A DNA stretch of 64,000 nucleotides from Corythucha ciliata (GCA_038030265.1 CM075938.1:5185009-5249008); one strand, 5' to 3'; positions 23,900 to 35,900 are shown, numbered from the stretch's first letter. Translations and numbers: made by a program. Notes: a model not told the origin generated them from the sequence alone.

Positions 23900-24125
23900 A
23901 ATGTTAGAGTGCCCTAATCACATGCTTCAAAATTAGGGATTGACGTAATTTCCCCTCGTACCATCTATCCCCTCTTGAAAAACTTTGAAATTTATTTAAA
24001 AATCACCAAATGCACCAATCGGGCTGCAACTGCCATTGATATCCGCTTCTGTCCATGTGCCAATTCACCGGTATACTTTTCTCCCAAATCGGACATTCAT
24101 GCAAGTTCCCCATTGTGGTTAAAAT
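23900..24125. repeat. Interspersed repeat shared with 8690-8870 and 30900-31110
   Basis: The words CCATCTATCCCCTCTTGAA and TTTTCTCCCAAATCGGACAT occur in the same order and orientation in all three places. No coding content. It abuts the next repeat at 24190. Confidence 0.75.
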
Positions 24126-24189
24126 AAAGATAAATGGCTTATTGGGGGGGGGGGGGTAATTTGAGAAAATTGACAAATTCACATAAAAC

Positions 24190-25110
24190 TGAGAGAATGG
24201 CAGGCCGCGGTTTTCGGAGGCGACTTTGTGGCCCATCAGGGAAAATCGCAGGGCCAAGGAGGGGGGGAAAAAGCGCATTCACATATATATGAGTAGACGA
24301 ACTACTATTAGTTATCTTGCTGTGGTCTCTGGTGCATTTTACGTCTTCTGCCCACCCGTAGACCGAGGATTGGCTGCGCCCATGATGTCTCAACTCAATA
24401 AAGTCGTTGAAATTTACCTAAATTTAACGGGAAGTGATTTATTTTAAGTTGAAGGGCGAGTTATTTCACTTGGGAAAAATAGTTGCGGATCTAAAGCGCC
24501 CCATACACTGTCAGTTTAACTGAAGGCAATCGTGAGGCCGTCGGGGTTACCCATACATTTTCAGTTAATCTGAAGGCCATGGACTGCAGTCCATGAAAAC
24601 TGAAGGTGTATGGCCGTAGGACCGGCTAGGATCGGACGTGAGATCGTTGATTGACAGTGTATGTTGCCCGTCGATTTTGTCGACTCTTGAGGCGACGGCC
24701 TGCAGGCAATCGCATGTATGGGGCGCTTAACTAGGTCAATTGGTGTTGTTTCCCTGCTTATTTGTTGTGCATTAGCATTTATTCAGCTAATTTTCCGCAT
24801 GACTCAGAGCTTCGACGCCCCTAGGAAAGACGTGATCATCTATTCGACATGAAACAATTTTCTGACTGCCGACAGCAAACGAATTTTATTTTTATTTTTT
24901 AAATAATCGTACATTCCAATCACATTTCGCTCGAAATCGGCATCACTTTTCCCCGTTGAGATTATTCTCTAGTCTAGAGTGCCCCCCCCCCCTGAAACCA
25001 AACGCGCATGCGGCCTTCGCTTCGTTACAGGTTTTCGTCTCCGGGGATAAACGTATTTCACTCCCCAGCAAGCAGTCTCAAAAACCTCAACAGGCCGCCG
25101 TAAATTGCAA
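24190..25110. repeat. Interspersed repeat, inverted copy of 2143-2820
   Basis: It aligns to the reverse complement of 2143-2820 apart from the MITE insertion at 24495-24727 and small indels. A C-rich run at about 24980 occupies the place of a C/T-rich run in the other copy. Confidence 0.8.
24495..24727. mobile_element. 233-bp MITE with TAA duplication and a natural empty site
   Basis: The ends AGCGCCCCATACA and TGTATGGGGCGCT are flanked by TAA at 24492-24494 and 24728-24730. The related repeat at 2143-2820 carries the unoccupied site (GCGGATCTATCTGG when read on its minus strand, near 2540), which confirms the element's limits. The interior holds further short inverted words such as CAGTTTAACTGAAGG/CAGTTAATCTGAAGG. 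Confidence 0.85.
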
Positions 25111-25448
25111 AACGAGGCTAAAGGATTAAACTCCAAAAAGTATCCTTATGCCAGTTTTTTCGACAAAAAATGTCAAAATACGAGAAACTTTTATTGCTAC
25201 ACGCTCCGCAACTCTCGAACCGTTCACTTTAGTAAGATTATCTCGAGGATCATTTTTGAAAGCAATTTGATTAAGATTATAAGTAATTGATAATGCAACC
25301 TCAAAACATTTAAAGGTAACGGATCCCCAATCGTAATTTGTTTAACGTACAGGGCGATTCTCGTGATTGTATTCTTCAAACTTTTCACATATATCTGCAT
25401 AACTCCCCGTTGACTTTTGGCAACGTATTGAAAGAAATCCTCACGTTA

Positions 25449-25592
25449 AGCCGGATACACACATGCGGTACTTGCCAAGTAACTTTCAAAATATTCAATC
25501 AATTTCTAGCAATTGCCTAGAAACCAACCAGCTAAGAATTTCAAAAATGTGTTGTTCGTTACTTGGCAAGTACCGCATGTGTGTATCCGGCT
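25449..25592. mobile_element. 144-bp MITE with TTA target duplication
   Basis: The ends AGCCGGATACACACATGCGG and their exact complement are flanked by TTA at 25446-25448 and 25593-25595. The arms pair perfectly through TACTTGCCAAGTAAC, which suggests a young insertion. No coding content. Confidence 0.85.
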
Positions 25593-25997
25593 TTAAAACG
25601 AACTGAGCAGAAAAGTCGTATTGACAAAAAAAGTATAATTTGTCCTAAATAAGAGAATAACGGAGTGACGCGATTAGTCAATAAGTTTCAATCTAAGGCA
25701 AAAACAGCTCTATCACAAGTTAAAATCTAAGGCGAAAGCAGTTCTATCACATTAGGTGGCAAACATACTAGAGCGATACGATACCGTATCGATATCACCG
25801 AGGCAAAGTAACAGCGTCTAGGACAGATAGAAACAACTGTAAATGTGTCAGAGTGATGTAGAAACGATGTCGTATCGCAACGCCGCCTTGACAACATTAA
25901 CGATTTAACAAGGATGTTTTTATTTTATTTTTCCAAGAAAACTTACATACAATAATTTCAGAATCATTAAGATCTAATGGTAAACTTTAATTTTCTT

Positions 25998-28900
25998 TCA
26001 GCGTTTTTGTTTTCCGCCTCCGCCACCAGCCATTAGCATAGCGATTCGGATGAAAATGTTAATAGTGTCCAAATAAATACCGATTGACCTGAAAAATTAA
26101 TCCAACTCGGTAATTTGACATTACATATAGTACAACGCGAAGAGAGTAACGCACATGTTAATCGGGTCGTAGCGGCCTTCATAAGACTCGTTATGGATTT
26201 CAGCTTTTTTGATTATCCTTTGTGTATCGTAAAGAACGAAGCCAGACATGACTAAGAGACCACCGTACATGCTGATCGAGTACAGGCTGGCGCCCAGAAC
26301 GCCGGTGGCTGGGAGAAAAACGCTTCCTAGGAAGGCATTATGTCATCAGTTACAGCACGGTTTTTCTTAAGCCAATGTAGAATAGACAAACCGATGCTCG
26401 ATGCAACGACAACTCCAAGACCCATGGCGAGTGGACCTCCCATGTAGAGAAACCGATCGCTTGGAGCGCAACAGGCGACCGCAGACAGCCCTCCAACGAC
26501 ACCAGCCGTGTACCAAGCCGCCCTTATTAGTAGAGGCCCACCCAGAACACACAGGGGAGCGACAAAGGCACCCAGGGTGGCGCTGTGAAGAAGCCAGGTG
26601 AGTTGTTTAAGGCCGACTCCAGGCTCATAGGGTACGCTTCGACACAAGGTCTGAGTGCCGATGAGTAAAGCGAATGATCCAGCGAGGGCCTGCGAAACAG
26701 AAAGAAAACTTGTGCGTAGAAGAGGGAATTGTGTGTAGAAGAGTATGACGTACCAAAAAGCTGTTTTTAGACACCAAATTCATTAACAAGGGCGATCTGA
26801 AAGTGGCAGCAGCAGCTCCAGCCGTTATAGCTAATGAACTGCCGAAATACATGTACGTCTCGCGGATTCGGGTTCTCACATATTCAGGCCAAATCCTGTG
26901 AATCAAACCTTGTGTTTCTTCACAGCAGAAATCATGAAATGATAATGTAAAAAAAAAAAAAGTATTACATAGCATGGTCAATTGCTCCTTCTTTTTTAGC
27001 CAGACCAAGACCGTAGTAGCAGAGAGCCCCAACGCCAAATACCGCGCCTCCGGCTAGAGCCGCCCGACCGATATCGATGGCTAAAACAATAAAAAATTTG
27101 AGACACAATTAGGGTTGCCAGATCTCCGGTTTTCGTCCGGGGTCTCCGGGCCCGTCAGAATCTCTGGCCAAAATATCTCTCGCATTAGTGCGGGAAGCAA
27201 CAAAAAATCCCTCTACGTAAAAAACAAAAACAAAACTCAGAATCATTTTACATAAGCGTTGATAGACGGATGCAGTGGCAGACCAGAACACGCCGGGGCC
27301 TGATGCGGAAATCTCTTTTGAGCCCCGTAATCACTTAAATAAACGAAACTCGAATGAACGCTTTTTGTTTACTTCAGCCGCGAATTAACGCTTATTGTCT
27401 AAATTTTAGCAGTGAATTACAGGTGTCATGTTCACGTATGACGAAGAATTAACGCTAATTTTTAATTTTAGCCTCAAAGTAGCGCTCTCGCTCAATTTTA
27501 GCCACGAATTAACGATTTTTCTTAATTTTAGCCCCGAATTAGCGCTTTTTCTCAGTTTTAGCAGTGAATAAGAGATTAGGTCTATTCGTTTGTCGTCTGG
27601 AGCTGCACTATCAGCACTGAAAGTACTAACCTTTCATTATTTTTTCGCGTTATTTCACATGATAACCCGCGAGGTTGCAAAATTTCGTGCTGCTCGGAGT
27701 AGTCCGGGATGACAAACAAATATCTATTTTGTCTCAATTTTGGACGTGAATTAGCTCTTTGTCTCGATTTAGCCACTAATCGGCCCTTTCTCTCAATTTT
27801 AGCCTGGAATTAGCGATTTTCGAGCGATGTCTTGCTACTTAACAGTAACTAGCGTTTTGACTTAACTTCAACAGTGAATTAGCGATGTCTTCAAAAGTCA
27901 CTTGTTTAAATAAACAATCAATTAAATTGATTTTTCGTTATTTTAGCAGCGAATTAGCGACTTTTTCACATTTTGCCTTGATTTAGCTCTTTCTCCTCCT
28001 ATTTTACATTTCAGCAGTAAAACAGCGTTTTTTTTTCTCTATTTTAGCAGTGAATTCGCGATTTTTAGCGATTTAGCAGTAAATAACCGTGAACTTGATG
28101 CGCTATTTGTCCATTGCCGCCACGAATTTGCCATTAGAGACCACTCGTGGGCCCTTTCAACCAATTTAAGCAAGGGCCATGTCTAATTCTGCGGACCAGC
28201 CCAAATTTTAATTGCTTGCACTGCCACTGGAGCAGAGTCAAAATACAGAAAATCAGCCCACCCGCATCACTTTATAACGCGAGTTATGGTCTGGCCCGCA
28301 AATTAGGAGGACCCGACGTAAGTAACAATTCATGCCACCCTGAAAATGCCTGATTTGAAAATGGTCGAATCAACCAAAAAAATGAGGCAATTAGGCCCAT
28401 TTTGAGTGCCTACAAGAAGATCAAGAGCCATTCCCAAAACTTGTTTTTTCAGCTTAATTCACTTTTCCTATGCAATAAGCTGAAAAAAATTTCTTGAACT
28501 AGCTTTCGTATCTTCTTTTAGGCACTCAAAATGGGCCTAATTGCCCCATTTTTTGGTATAACAATGGATTTTTCTCAAAACATTGCAAAGGACAGAAGTA
28601 AAATAAGCATGAAGTATTAAACTTAATTACTTCATACAGTTTTAGAGGAATTTGCCGGGCGCTGGGAGCACCATGGCTAATGTAGTCTAGCTTTGAACAG
28701 TTGTCAAAAACTGACATTTTTTAAAATATCCTGATATTTTACCAGTTTACTCCAAGAATCATTCGCTAACTTTAGACAAAATGTCCATTCTCACACAGAA
28801 AAAAGTGTGCTCTTTTAATTGGTGTCGTGGGATTTAATCTAGAACGCATGCTTCGCAAGTTACAGCTGTTTTTGTTGCGAAAACCAGTGATGTGCTGAAA

Positions 28901-31336
28901 CACGTGAAAAAATCTATTATCTCGACTAGGAAAAAAAATCGGACCCTAGGTCATAAGACAATTTTTGTTGCATTTTTGATGTTTAATCACCCCTATTATT
29001 TTGCTCATCCAAGTACCAGCCACCCTGTCCTATAGAATATCCACGCGAAAATAAATTTTAGGCAATAGCGTCAGATTCAAATTGAGTTACTGCCTAAGAT
29101 TTATTCTCGCGTGGATATTCTGTAGGACCATTATGTTTGAGTGCTACGGGTCTTGAAAAATGACCCTATCAATAAAATCTCGCTTTTTGGCGATATTACA
29201 TATTTTTTGATTGGCTGTATCTCCGAAAATAACAAACGTAGGACGCTCGTACTGGGATGTAATTGTAGCAAATTTAGTTGGCTTCGACAATGTATACTGT
29301 GGTCATGCTCGAAAAACGTTTTTTTCTGGTATTTTCGTTTAACAACCTAAAAAATTGATGGAATTTCGTGGTTTTTCGAGTGCCACGAGTTGAGCACAAG
29401 GTTTTGAAGGTTGCAAACTTGAGTATAAACTACTCTCATTGGCCCTAACAATGTGCAAAAGAAAAAACAATTACATGCATATTTGCGATGTTTGATGTTT
29501 ATATTGACTGGCCTATCCCGTTAAGAATAAAAAAGGAGAAAACCTACAAAATACAAAAATTATTATATATATTTTCGGTTTGAAGTTGTAGCGTGATATC
29601 TATCTTGATACCATTATGTTTTTTCCAACACTCAACTTTTGTATAATTTTTGAATTTTGCGGGTCTACATTTATAGTAGAGCAGCGCAACGTATCGGGAG
29701 CAAAAATCCCAACCCATGAACCCCTTCATTTTTTTTAACATACAAATAATACAAAGTTTAATGACTTGGTTTTCCATATGACTTTGCTGTAAACTGAAAC
29801 TTTACACGCTGGACCAGGGGCGGGCGTAGCCAGCCCTTGGTCTAGGGTAGGGCATAAGATGTCAGATGCACGAAAGACCTTAGAGGCAGCAAGACTGATG
29901 GGGTAGTTGAGTAACTCAGATATAGGCGCTTTAAATCGTCAAATTGGTCCCCAGAAACTAAATTTCACAAAATAGGGTTAGAATCGGTTGAAAACCAACA
30001 TTTCCGCCGAGAAGCTATCGTCATAGCTTTCTATTGAGGATTTTCTGTCCAAAAACTGACGATGTTTCCCCAGAAATATTGATGCTTGAAGGAAAGGCTT
30101 AGCCCTCCAATACGGGGAGTCGGACTTATTAACGTCTCGCCTGAGAGACGTTTTGTTTTTTAACTCAAATCTGAAGATTTTACTGTGAAACAGAAAACTT
30201 TTATTCCAAAACAGACAATTTTACGTAAAAACGCGGAGAGTTACCCCAAAACTGGAGTTTTCATTACATAACTGGCGATTTTATACCTCCAAAACTCACT
30301 TTAAACACTAAAACTGACGATTTTACTGGTGGTTTGAACCCACACGCATGATTTTATGCCAAAACTGACACCTATATGCCTTGAAACCTACAATTTTATC
30401 TCTAAATCGGCGATTTGAATAAAAAAAAAAAAAATCTCGTCAAAACTGACTAGTTAAAAATAAGATTAGTAATAAAATAATAATAGGGAGTTATTGCATA
30501 ACCCTCTGACGCTTAACGTTTAAGGCCCGTTCACAAGCTCTATGCATGCGTTCTGTGGGGACTATGCAACCAAATTCATTCCCTCGAAAAAAGAAGCATT
30601 TTAATAGACTGCATAGACTCCACAGACGTAAAACACATGGCTTGTGAACGGGCCTTGTGACCCAGTTCACAAGCTCTATGCTATGCGTCTTTGGAGTTCA
30701 TGCAACCAAACAAATTTATTCCCTCGAAAAATGAAGCATTTTAATTGGTTGTATAGACCCTGAAGGATTTGTACTTTCCGATAGTAATTCGGGGTGGGCA
30801 GCTGCCCCACTAAATCGTCGATTTCTACTCTAGGGGATGGCACCTGCCCTCATGCCCCCTCTGGCTACGCCCATGCGCTGGACACGCGAAAAACTAGAGT
30901 TCCCTCAAAATGCTTCACAACTGCACATTGACGTCATTTAACCTTGCACCATCCACCCCCTTCTGAAGAACTTGGAAATTTATGTAAAAATCACCTGAGC
31001 CAATTGGGCTACAACTACCGTTGACAGTTGACATCCTTCGGCCCATGTGCCAATTCACCGGTATTCTTTTCTCCCAAATCGGGCATTCATACAAGTTCCC
31101 CATTGACTAACAGAACTGTAGAATTGGAACTTACGCAGTGTACTGGGAACTGCAGCTCCAGTTCCAGTAACTCGTCTTCGCCTAGCGAATTTAGCATCTT
31201 GCTGCAACGATCGTACGACAAAAGTTGCAGGTCCTTTGGAGCCGATTCGACCGACGATCGGGCCGGACGATGAAAAAGTAATACGAAGCAGTGGCGTAGC
31301 CCCGTTGAAATGCTTGCAAAGTCTAGCAACTTGCAT
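25998..31336 (-). CDS. GHITM: Growth hormone-inducible transmembrane protein (TMBIM5), inner mitochondrial membrane
   Basis: This is the BAX-inhibitor-1 family member of the inner mitochondrial membrane, linked to cristae structure and Ca2+/H+ exchange. Exons on the minus strand: 31336-31135 (first coding part; the exon extends to an acceptor at 31380), 27080-26969, 26895-26754, 26689-26392, 26326-26155 and 26088-25998 (stop TGA). Phases agree and give 338 residues; human GHITM has 345. The chosen start MQVARLCKHFNG begins a basic, acid-free stretch fitting a mitochondrial presequence. Landmarks are ALCYYGLGLAKKEGAID, IWPEYVRTRIRETYMYFG, QLTWLLHS, LGGPLLIRAAWYTAG, CAPSDRFLYMG, SMYGGLLVMSGFVLYDTQ (D285 in the conserved LYDTQ motif) and YLDTINIFIRIAMLMAGG, with a lysine-rich tail. 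Several hydrophobic helices are evident. The intron at 26327-26391 is only 65 bp; the one at 27081-31134 is 4 kb of repeats. Confidence 0.96.
27340..28130. repeat. Degenerate AATTAGCG-type tandem repeat in a GHITM intron
   Basis: Units like TTTTAGCCACGAATTAACGA followed by TTTTTC recur about every 33 bp or multiples of that, with many substitutions. Same orientation as the block at 2880-3440. No coding content. Confidence 0.7.
28384..28548. mobile_element. 165-bp MITE-like inverted repeat
   Basis: The arms carry GGCAATTAGGCCCATTTTGA and its complement TCAAAATGGGCCTAATTGCC, extending through GTGCCTA and an AAGAAGAT word. A second inner hairpin (TTCAGCTTAATTC / AATAAGCTGAA) lies in the centre. 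No target duplication was fixed. Confidence 0.6.
29027..29128. mobile_element. 102-bp palindromic MITE
   Basis: The ends GTCCTATAGAATATCCACGC and GCGTGGATATTCTGTAGGAC pair, and the pairing continues to TTTAGGCA/TGCCTAAGA, leaving a small loop. This is close to a perfect hairpin of two ~38-bp arms. No coding content and no clear target duplication. Confidence 0.7.
30130..30480. repeat. Degenerate tandem repeat with ACTGACGATTTTA unit
   Basis: About nine decayed units resembling CCAAAACTGACGATTTTACT occur at roughly 35-40 bp spacing (AAAACTTTTATTCC, ACAATTTTACG, ACTGGCGATTTTATACC and so on). It lies inside the GHITM intron and has no open frame of note. Confidence 0.6.
30520..30770. mobile_element. 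MITE and adjacent partial sister copy
   Basis: Inverted ends AGGCCCGTTCACAAGC and GCTTGTGAACGGGCCT bound about 30520-30655. Right after it, TTCACAAGCTCTATGC begins a second, partial unit to about 30770 that repeats the CCCTCGAAAAA(A/T)GAAGCATTTTAAT core. Relatives occur near 53900-53950 and 59525-59600. The flanks TTA and TTG are not a perfect duplication. Confidence 0.55.
30900..31110. repeat. Third copy of the 8690/23910 repeat
   Basis: It shares GTGCCAATTCACCGGTAT and TTCTTTTCTCCCAAATCGG with the copies at 8690-8870 and 23900-24125, in the same orientation. It ends about 25 bp before the GHITM splice donor (31134 on the minus strand). Confidence 0.7.
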
Positions 31337-31380
31337 TTCTGACGCGTCAAAATGCGGCTTCCCTAATGTTGCGCAATAAG

Positions 31381-31829
31381 CTGTAAAATGAAAAATTTGA
31401 GACGTAATTAGAGACTTCAGTTTAAATGGTACGAAAGCTGTTGTATACCTTCTAAAAGGGCCGGAAAAACGTCAACCTCGGATACGCCGCAATTGAAAAG
31501 TTTTAGCTGAAGAACACAGAAATAAAAACAATTTTAGAGGCGGGTCGCAAGTTTCAATTCACAATAAATTTAGAATTTTCATGATGATAAAGACGGGAAC
31601 AACTTAAATTTTAAAAAATTACGGAAAAATTTCGTCACTTACTCAAAAAGTGAAGGGAAGAGGGAACAACGATTTGGAATTTTCGTCAACGTTCTAATCA
31701 CCGCGATAATGATTAATAACCTAGCAGGAAACCATTTTGCAGCCTCCCTTCGCGAGTGTTGTCTTATTTGATTTGCTTTTCTGGGCATGTACGATTTAAT
31801 TAAATCGTTTTACGTGAGTTTGGTGGAAA
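31381..31829. promoter_or_regulatory. Divergent GHITM / SAP30BP promoter region
   Basis: The SAP30BP ATG at 31830 (+) and the GHITM second exon (up to 31380, -) point away from each other, so both promoters and the GHITM leader exon must lie in these 449 bp if GHITM starts here. I see no clear TATA box and could not place the GHITM leader exon. The assignment is from layout only. Confidence 0.45.
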
Positions 31830-32836
31830 ATGGCAGCCTTAGCCTCTTTAACTGAAGCGTACACGGACTCGGAAGGTGAGGAGCACATGAGTCAAGGCGA
31901 TGCACCTGACGATGACGATGACACCCAAGTGCCTCAGACACGGACGGAACCGAGAAAGAAAGTGACCGAAAGGCGGCTGGCGCCTGTCCCAGCACCGCCG
32001 CCGCCTCCAATCCCCATACACCCCATGAAGGAATCATCTCCGGTGGTCGTCGTTGTTCAGCAGCCAGTGTCCGAGCCTTCGTCAACTGTGACAGTTACGG
32101 CCACGTCGAAACTGGTGTCTTACTTGAACGACACTGTCGTTTCAGATGACGAAGGTGAACGTGAGTCACCACCGAAATCCTCGGATATTTCCCAGCCAGC
32201 GTCGGTCGAGCTGCCGCCTGAACCACTGGGAAAATGCCCCTTGGAACTCCAACAGAAAATCTCAACACTGACGGATAAAATGAAACTCAAAGGGGATGAT
32301 ATGAATGAAGTGATTCAAAAAAGAAAAAGTTTCAGAAATCCCAGTATATATGAAAAACTCATTCAATTCTGTGACATCAATGAATTCGGCACAAACTATC
32401 AACCACACATTTACGATCCCCTCAAATGGAACAAAAACTCGTACTACGACGAGTTAGCCAAAGTCCAAAAAGCTGACATGGATCGCAGAGAGCGTGAACG
32501 TCGAGAAAAGACCAAAGTAAGACACTAACTACTCACTTTTGGCTTTCAGCCGTACAATACAAACCAAAAATGTGTTTCCTACAGGTCGAATTCCTCATCG
32601 GAACGGCGAAAAAACCCACCGCTAACGGGCCAGCGGTACCGCTAGCGACTGTCAACGCTGGTGACGATGATTCGAAGAAAAGGAAATCGAAATGGGATCA
32701 AGTGGGCTTAGTACCGACTACTGGACAAATCCGGGCACCGACTGGGCTTTTGCCCACCCTTACGTCTTCGACTACGGGAACTAAAGGTACGGTCATTTCT
32801 GCGTTTGGCTCACTTCCAAAAAAAATGAAAAACTGA
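31830..32836 (+). CDS. SAP30BP: SAP30-binding protein (HCNGP family)
   Basis: This nuclear protein of the HCNGP family is linked to SAP30/Sin3 corepressor function and, in recent work, to splicing of short introns. Two exons, 31830-32516 and 32585-32836, are joined over a 68-bp GT-AG intron in phase 0 and give 312 residues; the human protein has 308. The N-terminus is acidic and low-complexity (DDDDD at 27-31, proline run at 56-60, SDDEGE at 105-110). The HCNGP domain spans ~129-230, with PPEPLGKCPLEL, MNEVIQKRKSFRNPSIYEKL and IQFCDINEFGTNY. The tail holds KKRKSKWDQVG and ends GTVISAFGSLPKKMKN, matching the family's KRKSKWD and VISAVGT segments. It diverges from GHITM and converges with PIGT. 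Confidence 0.96.
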
Positions 32837-32914
32837 ATTCGGCTCACTTACTCAAAAACTGACTCCATTCTCGACACTGACTTGTAAATAACTTGAAAAT
32901 AACAAAAGCCAACT

Positions 32915-32920
32915 AATAAA
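32915..32920 (+). terminator. SAP30BP poly(A) signal AATAAA
   Basis: A canonical AATAAA lies 79 bp after the SAP30BP stop. The PIGT stop codon, read from the other strand, is only about 50 bp further on, so the two transcripts' 3' ends abut or overlap. Confidence 0.65.
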
Positions 32921-32972
32921 AAAATAGAATAAAAATAATGAGATCACATACATTTAAAATAACTCATCTAAT

Positions 32973-35900
32973 TTATTTATTTTCTTCAGTCTTGACCTCA
33001 CTGCCGCTGTGAACTTCTTGTTTAGTAAAACACGCAGGCACCTTTTGACGTACAGAACTAATGAAGCGTTTCAGGAATCCTTTCTTTTCCGTGTTTTTCA
33101 CTACCACGAACCTAAAAAGACGTTCATTTAATTGAAATTACGTTTCATATTTATTTAAACAATGAGCCGTGTGAATAAAAAAGAGCATGATCATATGCTT
33201 GAATTTTTTCAAGCCTGTGGTCATCAATTACGAATAAAAGTCATCATTTTCATTCATAAACTGATGAGCCTAATTGAAGTGTAAGGTCATGCTGCTTTTT
33301 ATTCATATGGCTAAATGGTTCACTTCTTAGTGGTGATGTTGTGTAGAGGGCCAAAAGCCAAAGCAACGACTGTACACGCCAGACAAATGACGTTGTAGGG
33401 CATACTGAAGTCAGGAGTGGGGAGCGAGATGATGAGCACTTCAGTCGTAATTCTTACGGGGTAATTAGGCCTTGTGGCTTGAATTCTGACGGACGGGGAA
33501 ATAATACGTAAAATTTGTCGCATTTGCTGTTTCTTTAAAGGATAAATAAACTTATACCCGTGAGCAAACAGCGACTTGTCTCGAGGAGGCGCCGTGTAAT
33601 TTCTCGAGGTGGGTAGAACTGCTGTAATGACGGCCGCGCCCATATAGAAACCGTGATTGGCATCGGGTGGATACTCCTGCCACTTCAGAAAAGCGTAGTC
33701 AAATTCAATTGAAACGGACGTAACGGATCTGGCCGGAAGTCTGATAATTAGCTCCAAGTAGTAGGGTCTTGACCGCTCTTTGCCCGGCCAGTATTCCTTG
33801 ACGACTGTATTGTGCCAAACAGAATGTGTGGGTTACAACATAAATGAAACGGTGGCGTTAAAAATTAAACTAACTAGGCTTTATCTCTTGCTCCCCACTG
33901 GTGACTTTCAGAGTCCTCAAATATGTCGGAACAAACCACGGAATATTCTCCAGCAGGATAATATCAATGCTCTGCCAATGATTGTTGTGGATTTTGGTTG
34001 TTATTCCTCCAAATTCTTGTCCATAACCTGAAAAACAATTATCAACTTAGCGCAAAATGACCAGGTTGCCAACGCCCCGCCCCCTGTTTAATGGGCAGAA
34101 AAAGGTAACAATCCAATACCTGTGATGAATCTAGAAGCGTAGACCAAAGGAGGTACATTCACAGGGTGCATTCGCTTTTTGTTGACATATGTGGCTTCGA
34201 TGTTGTATAATACGTGTGAGCTCAATTTTTCCATATCAAAAACCGCGAAACTAGTCGTGTAAATCCCACGAGTGCTTTGAATAATTTCAAAATTTGGCCT
34301 CAAAGTGAAAGCATTTGATGTCTGAAAATGATGCGATTAGTCTCACAATCCAATCCAAATTACCGAGGAAGTGGGGCTAACCCCATTTGTAGTAACGTCA
34401 ACGTAAATTTTAGAGGACGAAGCCAGTGGGCAAGGAGGACCCAGGCCTTGGCCAAAAAGTCGACTGATGGACCAGCCGATTTTATTACGGCCTACGACGA
34501 CCAAATCGTAGACCAGCGAGACTGTTTGAACCAGTTCAACTCCCACTGAATCACAGGCGTCGTCCTGTTTTAGTGTGACGGGGGGGTTTAATGACAAAGT
34601 AATAGAAAAGCGCAAAAAACCGAAGAAAAGCTTAACTTAATGTCTTAGCTCTCGCAGAGACCTACCAAACAAATCGGACGAAAATGAAGGCCAAGAGAGT
34701 GGTAAACGGTGTTGTAAATGTGATCAGAGTTCAGCAGGGCTGATAATCCTTTCTAAAAATACAGAAGTGTGAAAAAATTGGTTAAATAATAATAGGCGAA
34801 ATGATAGCAACGACGTACCTTTAAATTACACGGAAGCAATTTTTTCCACGGCGTTAGATTTTCAGTGCAGACAATCTCCCGCGGGAGAGTCGAGTACATA
34901 AGATGAGGCATTTTACCGCTTTGGACAACGCCCAAGGGTCTCAGAGACATTTTTGGAGAGATCGTGTTTTGAGCGTCAATGAAATTCAACGACGAGCACA
35001 GCAAACCAGACAGAGCTCCAGTTAATTCCTTCCACTTTTTGTCGATCCTTTTGAAAAAAAGGAAGAGTCAGATACAGCGGGCCTAAAGGGAGCGGTGACT
35101 AAAGAAAAGAGCTAAGAGGAGAGCCCCTCTAGGCTGATAAAGTGAGCCTAGAAATTTCACCACTCTCCTATTCGCCCACGCAGCTTGGAAAGAAACATTT
35201 CCATTGAAAACAAATATGAAAAAAAATTGTCTCCGCCATCTCGCAGCTCACGCCTTTAGTCACCGCTCCTACATAAACATACCTTAAGGGTTTTCAGAAA
35301 CATGGCCCTGGGATGTATTATAAAACCCGGGGAATTCTCTAGTTGGGGGGAGTTACAGAGTCAGAGGTAGGGGGGTTCACAGAGTCGGGGACAGCGGGAC
35401 GCACATCCGTGCAGGGAGGGGGGGGCACTATAATCACAGCAAAGCAAAGCTCCAAACCAATCATCAAATCCCCAAAACACAGCAAAGCTCCAAATCAATA
35501 CGAAGCCCCGAACCTGAACGACAAAGCTCCAGTCCACAGTAATAGCTCCAACCAGAGCTGTCCTGCCACAAATAGCTCAAACCAATTATTGTATTGTTGC
35601 CTGATCATTATATTGAGTAGCCTATGATCACTGCTCGTTTTAGTGGAAGTCGATTGACGAGGGTGATTTTTACGCCCTAAACCTTGTCTGAAGATGGCTA
35701 TTCGACCGAAACCACGGTCACAAATTAATAAATTGACTATAAAGGGGGTTTTACATTAAAATTGAGGAGTTCCCCCCGCATTCTCATTACAATTGATTTG
35801 GACTCCATGCTTAATTTGCCGAAAATGTAATGATCCTCCATTTCGAAATTTAAATGCTTACAAAAAAAGAAAGAATCCTTAGATCTTATTGCTGCTTTAA

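Larger units (their letters stand above)
27081..31134. other. Repeat-filled 4-kb intron of GHITM
   Basis: Contents: degenerate AATTAGCG-type repeat at 27340-28130; inverted-repeat elements at 28384-28548 and 29027-29128; unassigned sequence at 29130-29815; a degenerate ACTGACGATTTTAC-type repeat at 30130-30480; paired MITE-like units at 30520-30770; and, within about 25 bp of the GHITM donor site, the third copy of the 8690/23910 repeat (30900-31110). No exon is recognised. Confidence 0.6.

Noticed and set aside
24226..24447. Frame with a near-identical partner at 2587-2805
   Set aside because: The pair lies in an inverted interspersed repeat, and no protein family is recognised.
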